Shown: piece by piece, positions 48,801 through 54,651 of the stretch | Layout: every line of letters begins with the position of its first letter | Numbering within the stretch: the stretch's first letter is position 1 | NCBI GenBank assembly: GCA_965230635.1 | Contig: CBDDLJ010000009.1 | Span: 62,001 to 126,000, forward strand | Direction of reading: 5' to 3' | Length of the DNA: 64,000 nt | Origin: CBDDLJ01 sp965230635 | Lineage (GTDB): Bacteria > Pseudomonadota > Gammaproteobacteria > UBA1113 | Made by a program: the position numbers and the translations under genes | The notes under the pieces: model-generated | The model's input: the letters and a program-made list of their open reading frames with translations, nothing else | Told to the model about the DNA's origin: nothing | Database searches by the model: none

Positions 48801-51554
48801 GTTTAAAGCACCTCCATTCATTTCTATAGCAACAGCGCTATTACGCTTATTGAGCTCATGACTCATCGTGTCCGTTAGCACGGAAAGATAGGCTGCTTTA
48901 AAGCGCAAGAAATAAGGCATATATGTATTTTTTGCTTTTATCGAAATAGTTTCAAGTTCTACCAGCTTTGATACCATCATACATAGCACACTCAAAGAAA
49001 AAGAGCTGCATGGATTTTTCTTTAAAAAATCATTAAATTCAGAAAAGCTAGATATTGATGCTGTTTCTTTCTTTTCTTCCTGTAAAAATAGCAACAGTTT
49101 TTCTAACTCATCATCAGGTACTTCTTTTAAAGAAACACCATGGCGATAGAAAAACCGACTTTGTGCGAATTGTATTAATAAATCTTTTTTTGTTATCAAT
49201 GTTTTTATGATCTGTGCAAATTGCTCATTTGGGCTATAAGCATAGTCTACAGGGGCAAGCACAATAATATCGTCTTTTTCTACTACCGTATTATCTGATT
49301 GCATAAAATTATATTGTGCATGGTACAATTCAACTTGCTGAGTATGACCTTCAACCTCAAAAGATATTTGTCTGTCTCTTTCTGAAAAAATTATAGACAA
49401 ACATACCTCATCATACTGATATTTTTTGTTAATTGTCTTTGTTATACGTTCAATAAATTCTTGATCAATCTCATTACTGTCAGGATAGCCTGCAGCTTTT
49501 AACAAATCTTGTGCATGTTGACGCAAAAAATCAGGACAAAACTCTCCGTTAATTTGATCAAAACTAAATAGTGGGAAGCGCTTAAACACAACTTGCAATA
49601 TAGCAATAGCACACCGCATACGAAGATGGTCAGATGGGTTGACAATATAACCTGACAGCACACTATCTTTACACAACACCATGGTTTCCAATAAGGTGTT
49701 TTCATTAGCTTGTATTCGATACAATGTGCTTCTTGCAGTTTCTAACTCATTTTCTAGACGTTCTTTTTCTTTAATAATTTTTTTTTGATCTAGCACACGA
49801 AACGGTTTCGCTTCTTCAACGAATTTTTCCTGATGCAAGTCATAGCCATAATGCTCAATCTCTACTTGACAAGCTTGCAATTCCTTTTTAGCTGGCTCTA
49901 GTGCTAAAAGCTCATCTTTTATCAAAGACATTATTTTATCTGTTTGCACAGGATTATCAGTAGACAGCTGTTTTTTAGATAATGGTGTGGCTTGATTCTC
50001 TTGTAGAGTCCCTCTCATTTTCTTAAGCTGTCTATTAATTTCTTGTATTTCTGATCGACATAGTTCAGCAGAGCGCTCAAAAGAATCTATCGTTTTCCTA
50101 TACTTTTCAACTGAACCACTTGCATCCTGAATTTTGCGATTAACAAGCTCCTCCTGTTCTTTTGCTTGCTTTATGCTACCTTTTTCAACGTTACAGCCAC
50201 CCTCAACTGTGCGTATTGCTTGATTATATTGAAGAATTTTATTCCGCTTATCTTTTATATTACCACTTAGTGCTTGCGTTTTTTTCTGATAATTGCTTTG
50301 TAACCGCGCAGCCACTTCTTTTATGGTAATATCACGCTTAATAGAAGTTCCCGCTGCATTAGCTGCGCTACACTCATATAGGCCTTCTTTTATCCCAGGC
50401 CCTTTAGCGAAAATCCAAGAGTGATTTTGTTTTAAACTAGAAAACTTCTTGCTACCAATTGCAGCAAATGCTCGATTCAATCTTTTGCGTTTTGGATGGT
50501 CTTCCCTAATAGCACCAATACAGTCTACTGAAGAAATTGCAAGAAAAATATAATCCTTATATAATTTATCATTATGTAATTTTTCAAGACACAAGCTCAT
50601 GCTATCCATGACTTTATTTGAGGCAGCACTATTATAGACAAAATTATGTACTTCTTCTCCATTATTGCTATTTAAAACATATAGATGCACACCATGATGA
50701 GATGATCCGGCTTTCGCGACTGCCTTATCATTACGGTAGATGTAAGCACCACAGGGAACGCCAGGCCCACATGAGCCTAATCGAAATTTTATCTCTCGGT
50801 ATTTCGCCATTTCATCTTGCAAGGTTTTCGCGCATTCTTCTTGTTTCTCTCTTAATTTACCTTGCTCTTCTTCGCATTTTCTTTTTTTCGCTTCCAGTGC
50901 TACTTTTTCTTTCTTATACTGTCTTAATTTTGACTCAGCATTTTTTTTATTCTTTTCTATTACAGTCAACCTAACTTTACAATTGCGAAGTTTTTTTTCA
51001 TTTAAGCCATTATCTTTTTTATCTTCTGCAATAATATTTTCCCAACGTTCTAATTCTTGTTGCTTAGTCTGCAACTTTTTTTCAATGTCTGCTATATTTA
51101 CATTTGTTCTCATTGCAAGCATATCTTTATCAACTATCGCACGCAATTGTCGTACCGACTCACCTGATAGAAATGCTTGCACCGAAAGATGAATATCTTG
51201 CTTTGACAATAGATTAGTCGATATATCCTCCGGAAGAGTGGCTTCTAAGTCTATGATTCTTTTTTGAATAGTTTTAACGCGAGTTTGAGATTTTTTGAAT
51301 TTATCGAGTAATTTCTTTCGTTCTTCTTGAGTAATCTTGCTTGCTCCATTATCGAGCAATTGCTGACTCTCCTCAAGTGCTTTTTCAAGCCTATCTATTT
51401 GCTGTTTACAACTTTTTACTTTTTGTGCTTGTTCCTTTTCCAGTGCAATAGTAAAGTTGATAATATCCAGCTCATCTTTTGCTAAGTGTCTAAAATGTAG
51501 CGATGTCTTTTGCAAATTAGCGGCTTTCTCAGTAGTCCATTCCGTATCCATCAT
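33819..51554 (-). CDS. Giant 5,911-residue multidomain protein with SecA-like ATPase core
   Basis: An uninterrupted 17.7-kb reading frame, unlike any bacterial housekeeping protein I know. AGGAT lies just before paired ATGs at 51554 and 51551. Approximate layout by residue: 1-260 coiled coil; 262-395 ILEI/FAM3-like domain; 400-550 coiled coil; 935-1110 coiled coil; 1355-1565 glycine-rich collagen-like tract; 1690-1920 coiled coil; 1920-3650 a long helical region without recognisable motifs; 3665-4311 SecA-like DEAD motor with AGQGKS, DEVDRIL, MSGTLGG, NIAGRGKDF; 4460-4530 TPR-like helices; 5098-5180 hydrophobic segment; 5530-5570 a 20-residue tandem repeat; and a beta-rich C-terminus with two Cys-containing repeats near 5760-5835. 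No N-terminal signal peptide is visible. It lies between lptD and surA. A secreted effector or toxin, or a host-interaction motor, is plausible, but function is unknown. Confidence 0.9.
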   Translation of the reverse strand: MMDTEWTTEKAANLQKTSLHFRHLAKDELDIINFTIALEKEQAQKVKSCKQQIDRLEKALEESQQLLDNGASKITQEERKKLLDKFKKSQTRVKTIQKRIIDLEATLPEDISTNLLSKQDIHLSVQAFLSGESVRQLRAIVDKDMLAMRTNVNIADIEKKLQTKQQELERWENIIAEDKKDNGLNEKKLRNCKVRLTVIEKNKKNAESKLRQYKKEKVALEAKKRKCEEEQGKLREKQEECAKTLQDEMAKYREIKFRLGSCGPGVPCGAYIYRNDKAVAKAGSSHHGVHLYVLNSNNGEEVHNFVYNSAASNKVMDSMSLCLEKLHNDKLYKDYIFLAISSVDCIGAIREDHPKRKRLNRAFAAIGSKKFSSLKQNHSWIFAKGPGIKEGLYECSAANAAGTSIKRDITIKEVAARLQSNYQKKTQALSGNIKDKRNKILQYNQAIRTVEGGCNVEKGSIKQAKEQEELVNRKIQDASGSVEKYRKTIDSFERSAELCRSEIQEINRQLKKMRGTLQENQATPLSKKQLSTDNPVQTDKIMSLIKDELLALEPAKKELQACQVEIEHYGYDLHQEKFVEEAKPFRVLDQKKIIKEKERLENELETARSTLYRIQANENTLLETMVLCKDSVLSGYIVNPSDHLRMRCAIAILQVVFKRFPLFSFDQINGEFCPDFLRQHAQDLLKAAGYPDSNEIDQEFIERITKTINKKYQYDEVCLSIIFSERDRQISFEVEGHTQQVELYHAQYNFMQSDNTVVEKDDIIVLAPVDYAYSPNEQFAQIIKTLITKKDLLIQFAQSRFFYRHGVSLKEVPDDELEKLLLFLQEEKKETASISSFSEFNDFLKKNPCSSFSLSVLCMMVSKLVELETISIKAKNTYMPYFLRFKAAYLSVLTDTMSHELNKRNSAVAIEMNGGALNKLEEIIKATQREVIKNEKLKVEKQRQLMEGEKELETLLSYTNDIDKSYKSQINKSNNTIELLKQKIKHNLAKITELKKKQENKQAQVAGTQKQRQQLREQKRQLAQAREELESECRQLHTELNQLVENKEKLCTEKDNADTKLKVMKQQKQESDEELNRMKVLCNFVSEIQKVFTENPELFQMRKAFQEKYEMAVQEGCFSVLYDFIIENDHFKHLASPEIRTILDEDVKNKLYFYNCVDAIDEVVGSGEAMLDTLNHKFTYQGFNLSWKDCYERFCEQVKDQLALYGLPIVNNKVALLSSGHTLINYLPTRLREFIIQRVQETFEPSKFYDEEGNLTWSQITTNSSKDFADTINHLSLSFEELVSLIVDSVDLIASNDIYIDEDVYLPGICINLYANKNIVLKENCHINTSHLNRKGFVHTRAPDGSYFRSNEDEPIGQPGASGLSGFSGGNAGHITLEAGIRIIHIDTLHCQANGGDGAGGQCGGNGDKGKTCNTVTDKISSHSPTVNKGNYFSTGGNNSAHAIVIEARIPGIGENGDEIKEEKSGSGGSGGKAGWGGEGGFPGDVLIKQHDQIIVDVCHNPQATSKIIEPVFQGLLCLNRGGNGQDAAKIAHGGPPGEPGYQGLSVARQKKSHRGRGIRGTGIGKKFTKEWRVHSEEGYFLMDELKHFLDKPIASFGGRVFKRHYVETKLGKDFYRAFDIDGNVVIPRREGTPIRSTHERSLGEDKSEEIEKKMCPEHHKHVSCYRYNLAKDNAYQQSIRYQVQRGFQPQTVNKMKKRTEEASEALSNEVLGLTTSIKQTKQTVRNKEEQLQELNDDINEKQQLRNTKQAKIDLLRDQINDLEDQQHELASHIFADLNKIDAITNTIQQHSQDKHSCQLDIILEEKLQERFLKLKKQLIKTVNASLAKKKEQKSDNEATEKKLTKKLTQLREQLEQLEEEYQRSEENQKKKYNKQQRMTAILSQLEQQKKQVETVNKNTQVAIAVEPTDKNASTHYKSKLNNYSPVVNYQSEKTEENYAKELQHLYHQCCSGNRPSNTTKDPVKLLALLSNDTVLLSKNNQNIVKDFFSTLQAWLEKHKSTDQQYIVALWKELYYCANIININQPELANNLASQFFSLSFQLQNKSNQALQAYLMKETNVEQLGITLEELQQQIQSIVNKINQYFYINTCQQQASLHDQLKLKHVFYQWLLMDTIDRDKLPAEQKLVKLLQEEGESLSALNYTFEMVNKMLLLPCALDSNQKVELEFLQELAKLLHIKYTKMDNNIALYALICRELIAMEQWVPSWGDLIDKDTKEGLDENITQHPFTQVVLTRLNKILSSPLSTTLEEAYLSQKRFLQPILALIAEMYAQMLLYKTTIDIMKNTSLELEQFTSQLFGLLSKLTEVYDAKFCYTSKAFKWCRDLFDRLDLSQTQYWDCLVFLMQQQLSHNANERFITSLIFERIDVFILYNANPKHAYQYLLYLSQFSGTTTRLIFQQIVIAYFDNLKNKLQKNTKFSTISTVLTQCQNLFFITDDADKIIVQFEQLLSLEKAIIKCISTDYTLEESHAKVMSKKHELTIQKKQWLCSEFCISFPSKDYFCHLIIEAKSMVEKNISLTNLTQFFGDYLLCLSHSDVKKVNVVQLAVVISQLEMVVLQKGNRANQAVWLDFCNQINDYIDNYCFSLLSELTIKWQNALQSHDSKWHIKPEEIARFSYFYRYESGTVNSDKKAFIQFLLVKSRESGLDTSNFNYHHELIQKLNEKSLRALKFDSSRTELQELVICIESGYNNSQAVFKVWSNIVANYHSQLAQKKMKLWHFFFLHLSIKLFDAILFDDVEQKEINYWYVQLSKQTKVFMGKPRCKKDLELHLQLIERLKLSAYGYHGYKYARQLLRTFESAHTKQGLSDALIQLQTTTFEKLKKVCLTERLCGSKQSNRVYLFESIINHKFRVDAKTHIEKVESSIDKFMKDLLGDMNEKPSAKQLIEFCVKAQRQKYIQQQRLLYARVFCVLLKHPLKKEVLIDFSSWLLENVSLPDLLLSDIYQIIAQQLYEYLDKDQLCLLPIAYRQIDQLLQNTAKQGFVVIYSLYQYPDIKDREKLVNQVLQCFNLCENNLSDYYQQWLNSISQTELALENLSQYGMLLDCLVSLSEFELDIVDSSILSLCDDDSDIPLNDTKKVMLAKACVRFCQQRIACNYSNQVVVAQINRYFDQLLKSILHDSVEKDTILTTLQDSYGIFKALDFSSTNNILLINKLLPCAKSINFAEKILLPFQQQLYLLIKPETGQHILSKYDLTEWTARLKYAYWKEYIVERCLYDPLLIQLELNQEVKPKLQLFLQTDNYDVLQETYFSLMDVLQNTLLTSLYKRSQELLNIIKAMKEKILISYSIALADKKEAQWFSLMTALIIRQQESAASIADVVQVVNLMNYFNDIEKCTALIKKSSIKYVTQLLYIELISQELQGYAIPDVVIKEYMLPFGDSVFSNGAGLDFLNVFYSALRALKGQQLAFFSEKDFIFLTTSLISLNVHNRQLLVDGLKECSLPYWTLVIERHTLANQLKLNLDNQSHQNLLDILIQLKVENNKPLWERWLDLVVKREAEHHQLDDLVAVFENFYYYKWPYNDAAIAIIENQPSTKWKIILQNHFALALQKELAAHQQDKEVKQYSISQIAEQMKQRDENMSSVTVLLQSDKPLLEELVNRIKSCHDQKYKSFTKKDIQKYVKEHFLFTTENQKSFLTKLFDSNYEQLINFMAIVFQAMKEANGILLYNAQFAAILSFIFALEQKQSRLANMYAGQGKSYLFQILAITAALSGETVEIITSSKALAVPDAEKAKEIFSYFNLKCHNACDRACEENNALRKRRYEDNHVIYNDIQTSMRDALLATYFEKNLRSKSVTLCLVDEVDRILDEFSNVLYISHSVRDLKSVKRVFELIWQCVHAPDAQRFSQEGLQQIQKLYDKKREDGDIVFPDYLGSFIGDFIKSKFEIWVRNAYLAKDMRVDHAYSILQQGKYRNKIIINDLPTGVEQFYSQWCHLHPFLQLKHQKEVSLPSMRAIFMSPFTYFKQFSAGHFFGMSGTLGGNAERDLYQSLFNVDFLHIPWFTKNYYYQEPGIVVTQENWYTKIYQEIKIKTVDCLTKNAIERQAQYETYVEELHEAIKSVNNLLTQLERREEKLSRDHDNITEEIQTLLMKISNITINQLPDKSNESNEKNEQEYYQQKFNSEERQKQHKMKNSKAALQRDKLISMKSEKEKLLSKTKKSLEDIDKEKKKLQGDKSSKLAEQQNLQSLLQGRGGRPILIVCPDKKVARELESYLSDRLKDYLKEEMINIYRYDSYLDDLKKIMKTEELQPGDILVSTNIAGRGKDFKLSNQSKLNGGLLVLMTFIPKASRTREQAFRRAARNNDPGSGKYIVFDERKNTKPISVTQIIEELNCLEKSRLEKIGKEVKPKIDCEQKLLDQFKQLSEEVIKILKENNYSKIEAIQNRSCFSRRKHTYEKQFIDLQIKSLRNRWAFWLQKNEDLIKNVWKDKDNKVFHAFAQFEKDVYSVLASDRYGLITEPAELILLGRYYMEERPEDAIYCFNRVIERDPYNCAFAYYYRAQSWIKMSFDDEYKRKARADLKQATELFTQRINELTDSAQVVSLVAQHRRRLGYGLSEDAFSAACSDEIYVLNIHLQAANFALGTSLKEQQFQQSSDDTDYAKVLFRNIQQHLPEHVKGYRINKKITKKEQQLYYKKNRIIFPYAFDSVKQQIITCLLRHCSEKRAIKKKDLEPYVFCKEQWQNLLLQKKYLEEQQVVLVGEKFQEPVLGDEVYLSLSFTDCAKDILDFCRAYKSRLPKQKFIQALKNYTGNNTLDFDEIYKILIDKKCIKISNAYVYAQSLRQIIDVYVQQIRFDHSKIEELRTILNDLPLSSVKTLAPFSKMITTILNQALQENKLALCFSDFQQEEHSLTKDAYLDLFLLLHSLGILIYDLNKQLKIDSLADHFSRLFEENILLTYRDETFLLSDIELPENNDDALTSLWQQLEQQKVILSPKIHPIATTSDEKYIENRLQMIKDDVWGKIKLLANDVPGITEEVWQKYAAYEEAVRKKAEIDEKSKKETDSSDHKESSHSKKQKVELPPIPEELVAIRDIINQTFERSIGTIRRIPKIEIENVNLANYFNSETGIPPIVLEYMEMQCNSVINVIKYKPPKGSWLSRDALTCIVIGATQIAVGMLIVYSCPALAVLGEALIQQGIGDIMFAVSASIEGNFSWEAYRQYKRQSVAVTVITMGISATFFQCKPDVSKLGQRVLTQFVETAKNMVKDKLMALAIEELIKVLINQLVNNFRSKFKASVRHKAGKNIDRLRNGFTVLYEKMGHKEASLLIEKIIGDPSLQHFIDKILQKEMMQISMAVSDTLAGIKKPNTREMEALNNIIDASKAVSTILHSTAYIRSIDNIMVSTSQLFSLYAEAVNKHCIKYQSETSVEVDEKQIKQWVDEKINSTVDAVLNNVQARVEKCLANLRGAKAIADSCSFCFSYVKERLSHSQEAMKNEIKRIEAEQEEQFNTNHSHTVEDLKVTKEDFATHDKIEDQSNVISNDEADNLPSDTKIKTSEGDKKISEINKQDSRSKIIKTGDQYYEMPENFSNTSGGSVELLSPADLLQLENETASDSIKLLSPADLLQPESDTVSFQDPAVLVSFSMESENQSKDQPKWISDVMKDSKEYSGGKVTQKLTLVDTRLQLINKSVGVGELGEITFTTNVAQAKAEVSMTRGRNEFGFSANAGVSAANVSIKFEATPICAIGYCVVPEGSVDFDLGYGMSLGAHYKNDPIRGISLEGNFSPPSPIPAKVKISYKFSFKKEEPVSIQISKAIDPSELPLYQGDLVEGSCFMPRQTGTTMIYNAERCEVAKQAQMRLDTGKIYQPGLVHGSCYIPEFFGSALIHDAERCERARQRSLDYGLSEAFKVKQPLYPSANRHRMNETVIIPSSPFNGSIITIHEMPHPGLRLFDSRHQTNRNDDTNETKKHSLTKQ
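33998..34275 (-). repeat. Two Cys-containing repeats in the giant protein's C-terminus
   Basis: Near residues 5760-5835 the protein contains two similar units of about 30 residues: LVEGSCFMPRQTGTTMIYNA followed by ERCEVAKQAQ, and LVHGSCYIPEFFGSALIHDA followed by ERCERARQRS. The conserved Gly-Ser-Cys and Ala-Glu-Arg-Cys could form a disulfide or bind metal. The repeat family was not identified. Confidence 0.7.
34862..34981 (-). repeat. 60-bp tandem repeat inside the giant gene
   Basis: Bases 34862-34900 and 34922-34960 match at 37 of 39 positions with a 60-base period, encoding two 20-residue units each starting LLSPADLLQ. The near-identity at DNA level implies a recent duplication. Confidence 0.85.
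36010..36270 (-). other. Hydrophobic segment of the giant protein
   Basis: Residues of about 5098-5180 contain two hydrophobic stretches (CIVIGATQIAVGMLIVYSCP with the following ALAVLGEALI, and VAVTVITMGISATFF) separated by a polar GNFSWEAYRQYK linker. This could insert as a helical hairpin or two transmembrane helices. They are the only strongly hydrophobic stretches I noticed in the protein. Confidence 0.65.
37965..38175 (-). other. TPR-like helices in the giant protein
   Basis: Residues of about 4460-4530 read as tetratricopeptide-like helix pairs: ILLGRYYMEERPEDAIYCFN, then RVIERDPYNCAFAYYYRAQS, then YKRKARADLKQATELFT. The A-x-x-x-Y-x-x-A and D-P-Y spacing fits TPR units, suggesting a protein-interaction surface after the motor core. 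Confidence 0.6.
38620..40560 (-). other. SecA-like DEAD motor core in the giant protein
   Basis: Residues of about 3665-4311 follow the motif order of SecA nucleotide-binding domains: Walker A as MYAGQGKSYL (SecA: GEGKT), TSSKALAVPDAEKAKEIF like the SecA VNDYLA-RDAE helix, Walker B LVDEVDRILDE (SecA: VDEVDSILIDE), FGMSGTLGG (SecA: GMTGTA), and after a coiled-coil insert the second RecA domain with PILIVCPDK, ILVSTNIAGRGKDFKLS (SecA: NMAGRGTD), GGLLVLMT and RTREQAFRRAARNNDPGSGK (SecA: NQLRGRSGRQGD-GS). The Thr of the AGRGTD motif is Lys here and the RGRSGRQGD box is altered. SecA's preprotein-crosslinking and C-terminal domains are not evident. Confidence 0.85.
46857..47491 (-). other. Glycine-rich, partly collagen-like tract in the giant protein
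   Basis: Residues of about 1355-1565 are unusually rich in glycine, with short G-x-x runs such as GQPGASGLSGFSGGNAG, GGDGAGGQCGGNGDKGKT, GSGGSGGKAGWGGEGGFPGD and GGPPGEPGYQG, separated by beta-like segments (HITLEAGIRIIHID, VLIKQHDQIIVDV). The pattern resembles glycine-rich loops between beta-solenoid rungs more than a true collagen triple helix. Confidence 0.75.
50370..50771 (-). other. ILEI/FAM3-like domain in the giant protein
   Basis: Residues of about 262-395 follow the ILEI (interleukin-like EMT inducer, FAM3) pattern: a GVHLYVLNSNNGEEV strand-turn, a NFVYNSAAS segment, an L--CLEKL helix, the strand DYIFLAISSVDCIGAI in place of the usual D-V-x-x-A-x-x-D, then RAFAAIGSKKFSSLKQNHSW where ILEI domains show LGS----L--R-SW, followed by an IFAKG strand. 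Such domains are mainly animal, with scattered bacterial members. The call is by eye and moderate. Confidence 0.55.
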
Positions 51555-51813
51555 ATCATCCTGATCTATTCTTAAAACACACTCAGGCTAAAAGCCTTAC
51601 ATAAAAATAGCCATCTTGCAACTAGAGATATAAAAATGTGAGGTGATGGATACTCTGGGCAACGATTAATTCATCATTTGTACATCCGCTACTATCAAAC
51701 CACAATAATAATTTATTGAAAACTGCTATAACACTCAAAATGCTTTGGCACTCAACACATCAATGATAAAAACATAGACAAAACAAAGCCTTCAAGGGAA
51801 ATACACTAGCAAC

Positions 51814-54591
51814 TCAATAAGACTTTAATTTTTTATCAAATCCAACAATATTATTTCGCAGCAATTTGCCTGGGCTTTCAGATGATAGTGTCCCTAATCC
51901 TTTTAATACAACTTCTAAATAAACTTGCGTATCAAATTCTGGTTTACCACTGATAATATCTGCACCGACTTGCTGATATAATAGACCACGACCGCCAAAA
52001 AGGCGCACAGTCCAGCAACAACTTTCATACTGAAAGCCCGCGTACGCATTCTGCATATAATTATGGCTGACATTATAATTCCAAAAACCCAAAGTGGATA
52101 ATTGATGCGTTATCGGCCATACAAAGGAGAGATCTGATTGGAATAAATCATTGCGACTACTATTTGGATCGGTGAATATTTCTGGATCACCCCCACGAAT
52201 ATAATTCACAGAAAAATTTAATATATGATTATCATTACGTTTATATCGTGTACCAAAAGAAGCATTATTAGTTATATTCGTATTCGGATCCCATGCAGCC
52301 AAAGCAAACATAAGCAAGTGCTGTTTCAAACTATATTGTACTTCACCAACAATAGGTGAAACCCGAGTATCATCAGGCAAGGTGATTTGTCTAGTAACAA
52401 TATCAGCTGTTGGTTTATCACCAATATTTACCTCGCGCTCCTTAAAATAAATAATTTGCCCAATACTGGCACGTAATTTTTCTTCTCCATTATCTTCTTT
52501 AATAAAACGTGATGTGAGTGATATCGAAGCTTGATTAGCATCACCAATACGATCTAAGCCTGTAAATCGATTGATACGAAATAATTGATCATAGGTAAAT
52601 GGTTGCAAACTGGTATCAAATAAGGGAATGTCATTTTGATTTCTTACTGGCGCATATAGATAAAACAAACGTGGCTCTAAACTATGCTTGTATTTTTCAC
52701 CAAACCAGTCAGTTTGGCGATCAAAATATAAGCCTGTATCAAAATTAATTAAAGGAATTATTCGTGTAATATTATCATCGCGCCCCGGTAATTGATGTTG
52801 TAACACGTAATGCGTTAACGACAATTGTGCTTGTGGGTTAACATATCCAGAAACCCAATACATAGGAAAACCTAATGATGGATTTATATTTAAGCGCCCC
52901 CCAGTGACTGGCTCAACATTGACGCCAGGATTCGCCATCTTGGTAAAATTAACTAAACTATTTTTAAAATGAAAATCAGCATAATCACCCCAGCCCGGAT
53001 AGTGGGCATTTAACGTTAGCTCCGGAAGTTTTCTATATTGATTATTAACAAAACCTTGGTTGAGTGGGTGTAATGTTTGGTAATCCATTAAAGAGCCATT
53101 AAAAACCCAATGCTCACTATTATAAGTAATACTACTTTCATTAATAATTTGGTTCTCTGTGATTTGTGCTTTATCATCATGAAAATCGACAAAGTAATAA
53201 TCATCACTGGCCCGATTTAAATAGATATAACTACTCCAATTGACATCGTATTGTCTAGCATCCTTCAACGAAATGAAATAACGCGTATTATGTGTATTCT
53301 TCAATCGACTTCGTCCTGGCGTTCCTGGAGGAAATTTTTCTAAATTATGTTCTTTAAACTCTAAAAACTTCTTATCTGTCGGTAAAATACTGCCATGAAA
53401 ATTGCCCGCGCTCTCTTCCGTTAAATAGCGAAACTCGCCGTTAAGTTGCATGCCACGTTCTGACATATAGTAAGGCGTAATTGTCGCATCATAGTTAGGT
53501 GCAATATTCCAATAAATTGGCACGCCCATTTCATAACCACCGGATAGTGTGCGCCCTAAAACTGGAAATAAAAATCCGGTTTTTCGGCTACGATTTAATG
53601 GAAATTCAAAAGTAGGCAAATATAATATCGGTGTTTTTTTAATATAGAACTTCACATCTTGTGCTTTGCCTTTGCCGGCTTGATTATTCAACAATAACTT
53701 GCCTGCTTCTATTTTCCACAGGCTGTCAGTTGGAGGACATGTTGTATAAGTACCATCATCTATCTCAACAACACCATCGCCAGAGCGATAAATTTTTGTT
53801 GCTTTACCCCAAGCTGAGAGTGCTTCAACTGAAAATAATTCTTTATCGACAATGGCTGCTATATATTCTTTCTCGATGACTGGCTGGAAAGAAAAGCGAT
53901 AAAGTACTTTTGATAATGTCACACTTTCAGCCTCCATATCAAAATGACCGCTTTCACCTACCATGTGAATACCTGGCTCTCGTAATTCAACATTGCCAAA
54001 TAAATCAGCACCAAGAAAATGCCCTGTTGCTTCGTCTCGCTGCAAGTGTGTAATATCACCAATAATACGTCGATTAGGTTGCGTAATAACGACATTACCT
54101 GAAAAAACCGATAAACCATCCGCCGAAACTTCTGAATTTTCAAAACTTACTTTAATTGGTCTTTCATTTTTTGGTAAATCGATTTGATCATTATAAAACA
54201 AGATTGGCTCAATATAATAGCCATGACAAAGGTTATCTACACCAGGATCATGGATCCAACCTAAACGCTGAGTTACTTCTTGTTTATCAATATAGTTCAA
54301 ATCTATACTGTCATAGGTTTCAGATAAAGATACGTTTTCTGGTATAATGTCGGTTGCTGTTTCATCCGTATCGTCTGTTATCACCGTAGACTTATCATTA
54401 GACACAAATTGTGGGAAATTATTAAGATATGTTTCAATATCAACAATATTAATATCATCCTGGCGCACACTTGCATTCGAATCTTTTAACGACAATTGAT
54501 CCGATACGTACGACGCTAATGTGGCCTGTGTTAAACTTAAACAAACACTAGCAAATAACAATCGTATTGGTATAACTTTCTTCAAATTCAA
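51814..54591 (-). CDS. lptD: LPS assembly outer-membrane protein LptD
   Basis: Large outer-membrane barrel that, with LptE, inserts lipopolysaccharide into the outer leaflet. The 925 residues start with a signal peptide (cleavage near TLAS, residue 27). The periplasmic OstA/beta-jellyroll domain spans about residues 150-285, and the C-terminal 26-strand barrel includes the LPTFEFPLNRSRKTGFLFP block characteristic of LptD. Cysteines occur in the jellyroll (TTCPPTDSLW) and near the C-terminus as ESCCWTVRLFGG, consistent with the inter-domain disulfides. It is divergent from amgK with 60 bases between them. Downstream on the same strand comes the giant gene and only then surA. Confidence 0.95.
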   Translation of the reverse strand: MNLKKVIPIRLLFASVCLSLTQATLASYVSDQLSLKDSNASVRQDDINIVDIETYLNNFPQFVSNDKSTVITDDTDETATDIIPENVSLSETYDSIDLNYIDKQEVTQRLGWIHDPGVDNLCHGYYIEPILFYNDQIDLPKNERPIKVSFENSEVSADGLSVFSGNVVITQPNRRIIGDITHLQRDEATGHFLGADLFGNVELREPGIHMVGESGHFDMEAESVTLSKVLYRFSFQPVIEKEYIAAIVDKELFSVEALSAWGKATKIYRSGDGVVEIDDGTYTTCPPTDSLWKIEAGKLLLNNQAGKGKAQDVKFYIKKTPILYLPTFEFPLNRSRKTGFLFPVLGRTLSGGYEMGVPIYWNIAPNYDATITPYYMSERGMQLNGEFRYLTEESAGNFHGSILPTDKKFLEFKEHNLEKFPPGTPGRSRLKNTHNTRYFISLKDARQYDVNWSSYIYLNRASDDYYFVDFHDDKAQITENQIINESSITYNSEHWVFNGSLMDYQTLHPLNQGFVNNQYRKLPELTLNAHYPGWGDYADFHFKNSLVNFTKMANPGVNVEPVTGGRLNINPSLGFPMYWVSGYVNPQAQLSLTHYVLQHQLPGRDDNITRIIPLINFDTGLYFDRQTDWFGEKYKHSLEPRLFYLYAPVRNQNDIPLFDTSLQPFTYDQLFRINRFTGLDRIGDANQASISLTSRFIKEDNGEEKLRASIGQIIYFKEREVNIGDKPTADIVTRQITLPDDTRVSPIVGEVQYSLKQHLLMFALAAWDPNTNITNNASFGTRYKRNDNHILNFSVNYIRGGDPEIFTDPNSSRNDLFQSDLSFVWPITHQLSTLGFWNYNVSHNYMQNAYAGFQYESCCWTVRLFGGRGLLYQQVGADIISGKPEFDTQVYLEVVLKGLGTLSSESPGKLLRNNIVGFDKKLKSY

Positions 54592-54651
54592 TTCTGTACT
54601 CGATTAATTATTAAGGTATGATCCATTTAATACTCACAATAAGGGAAAAAA

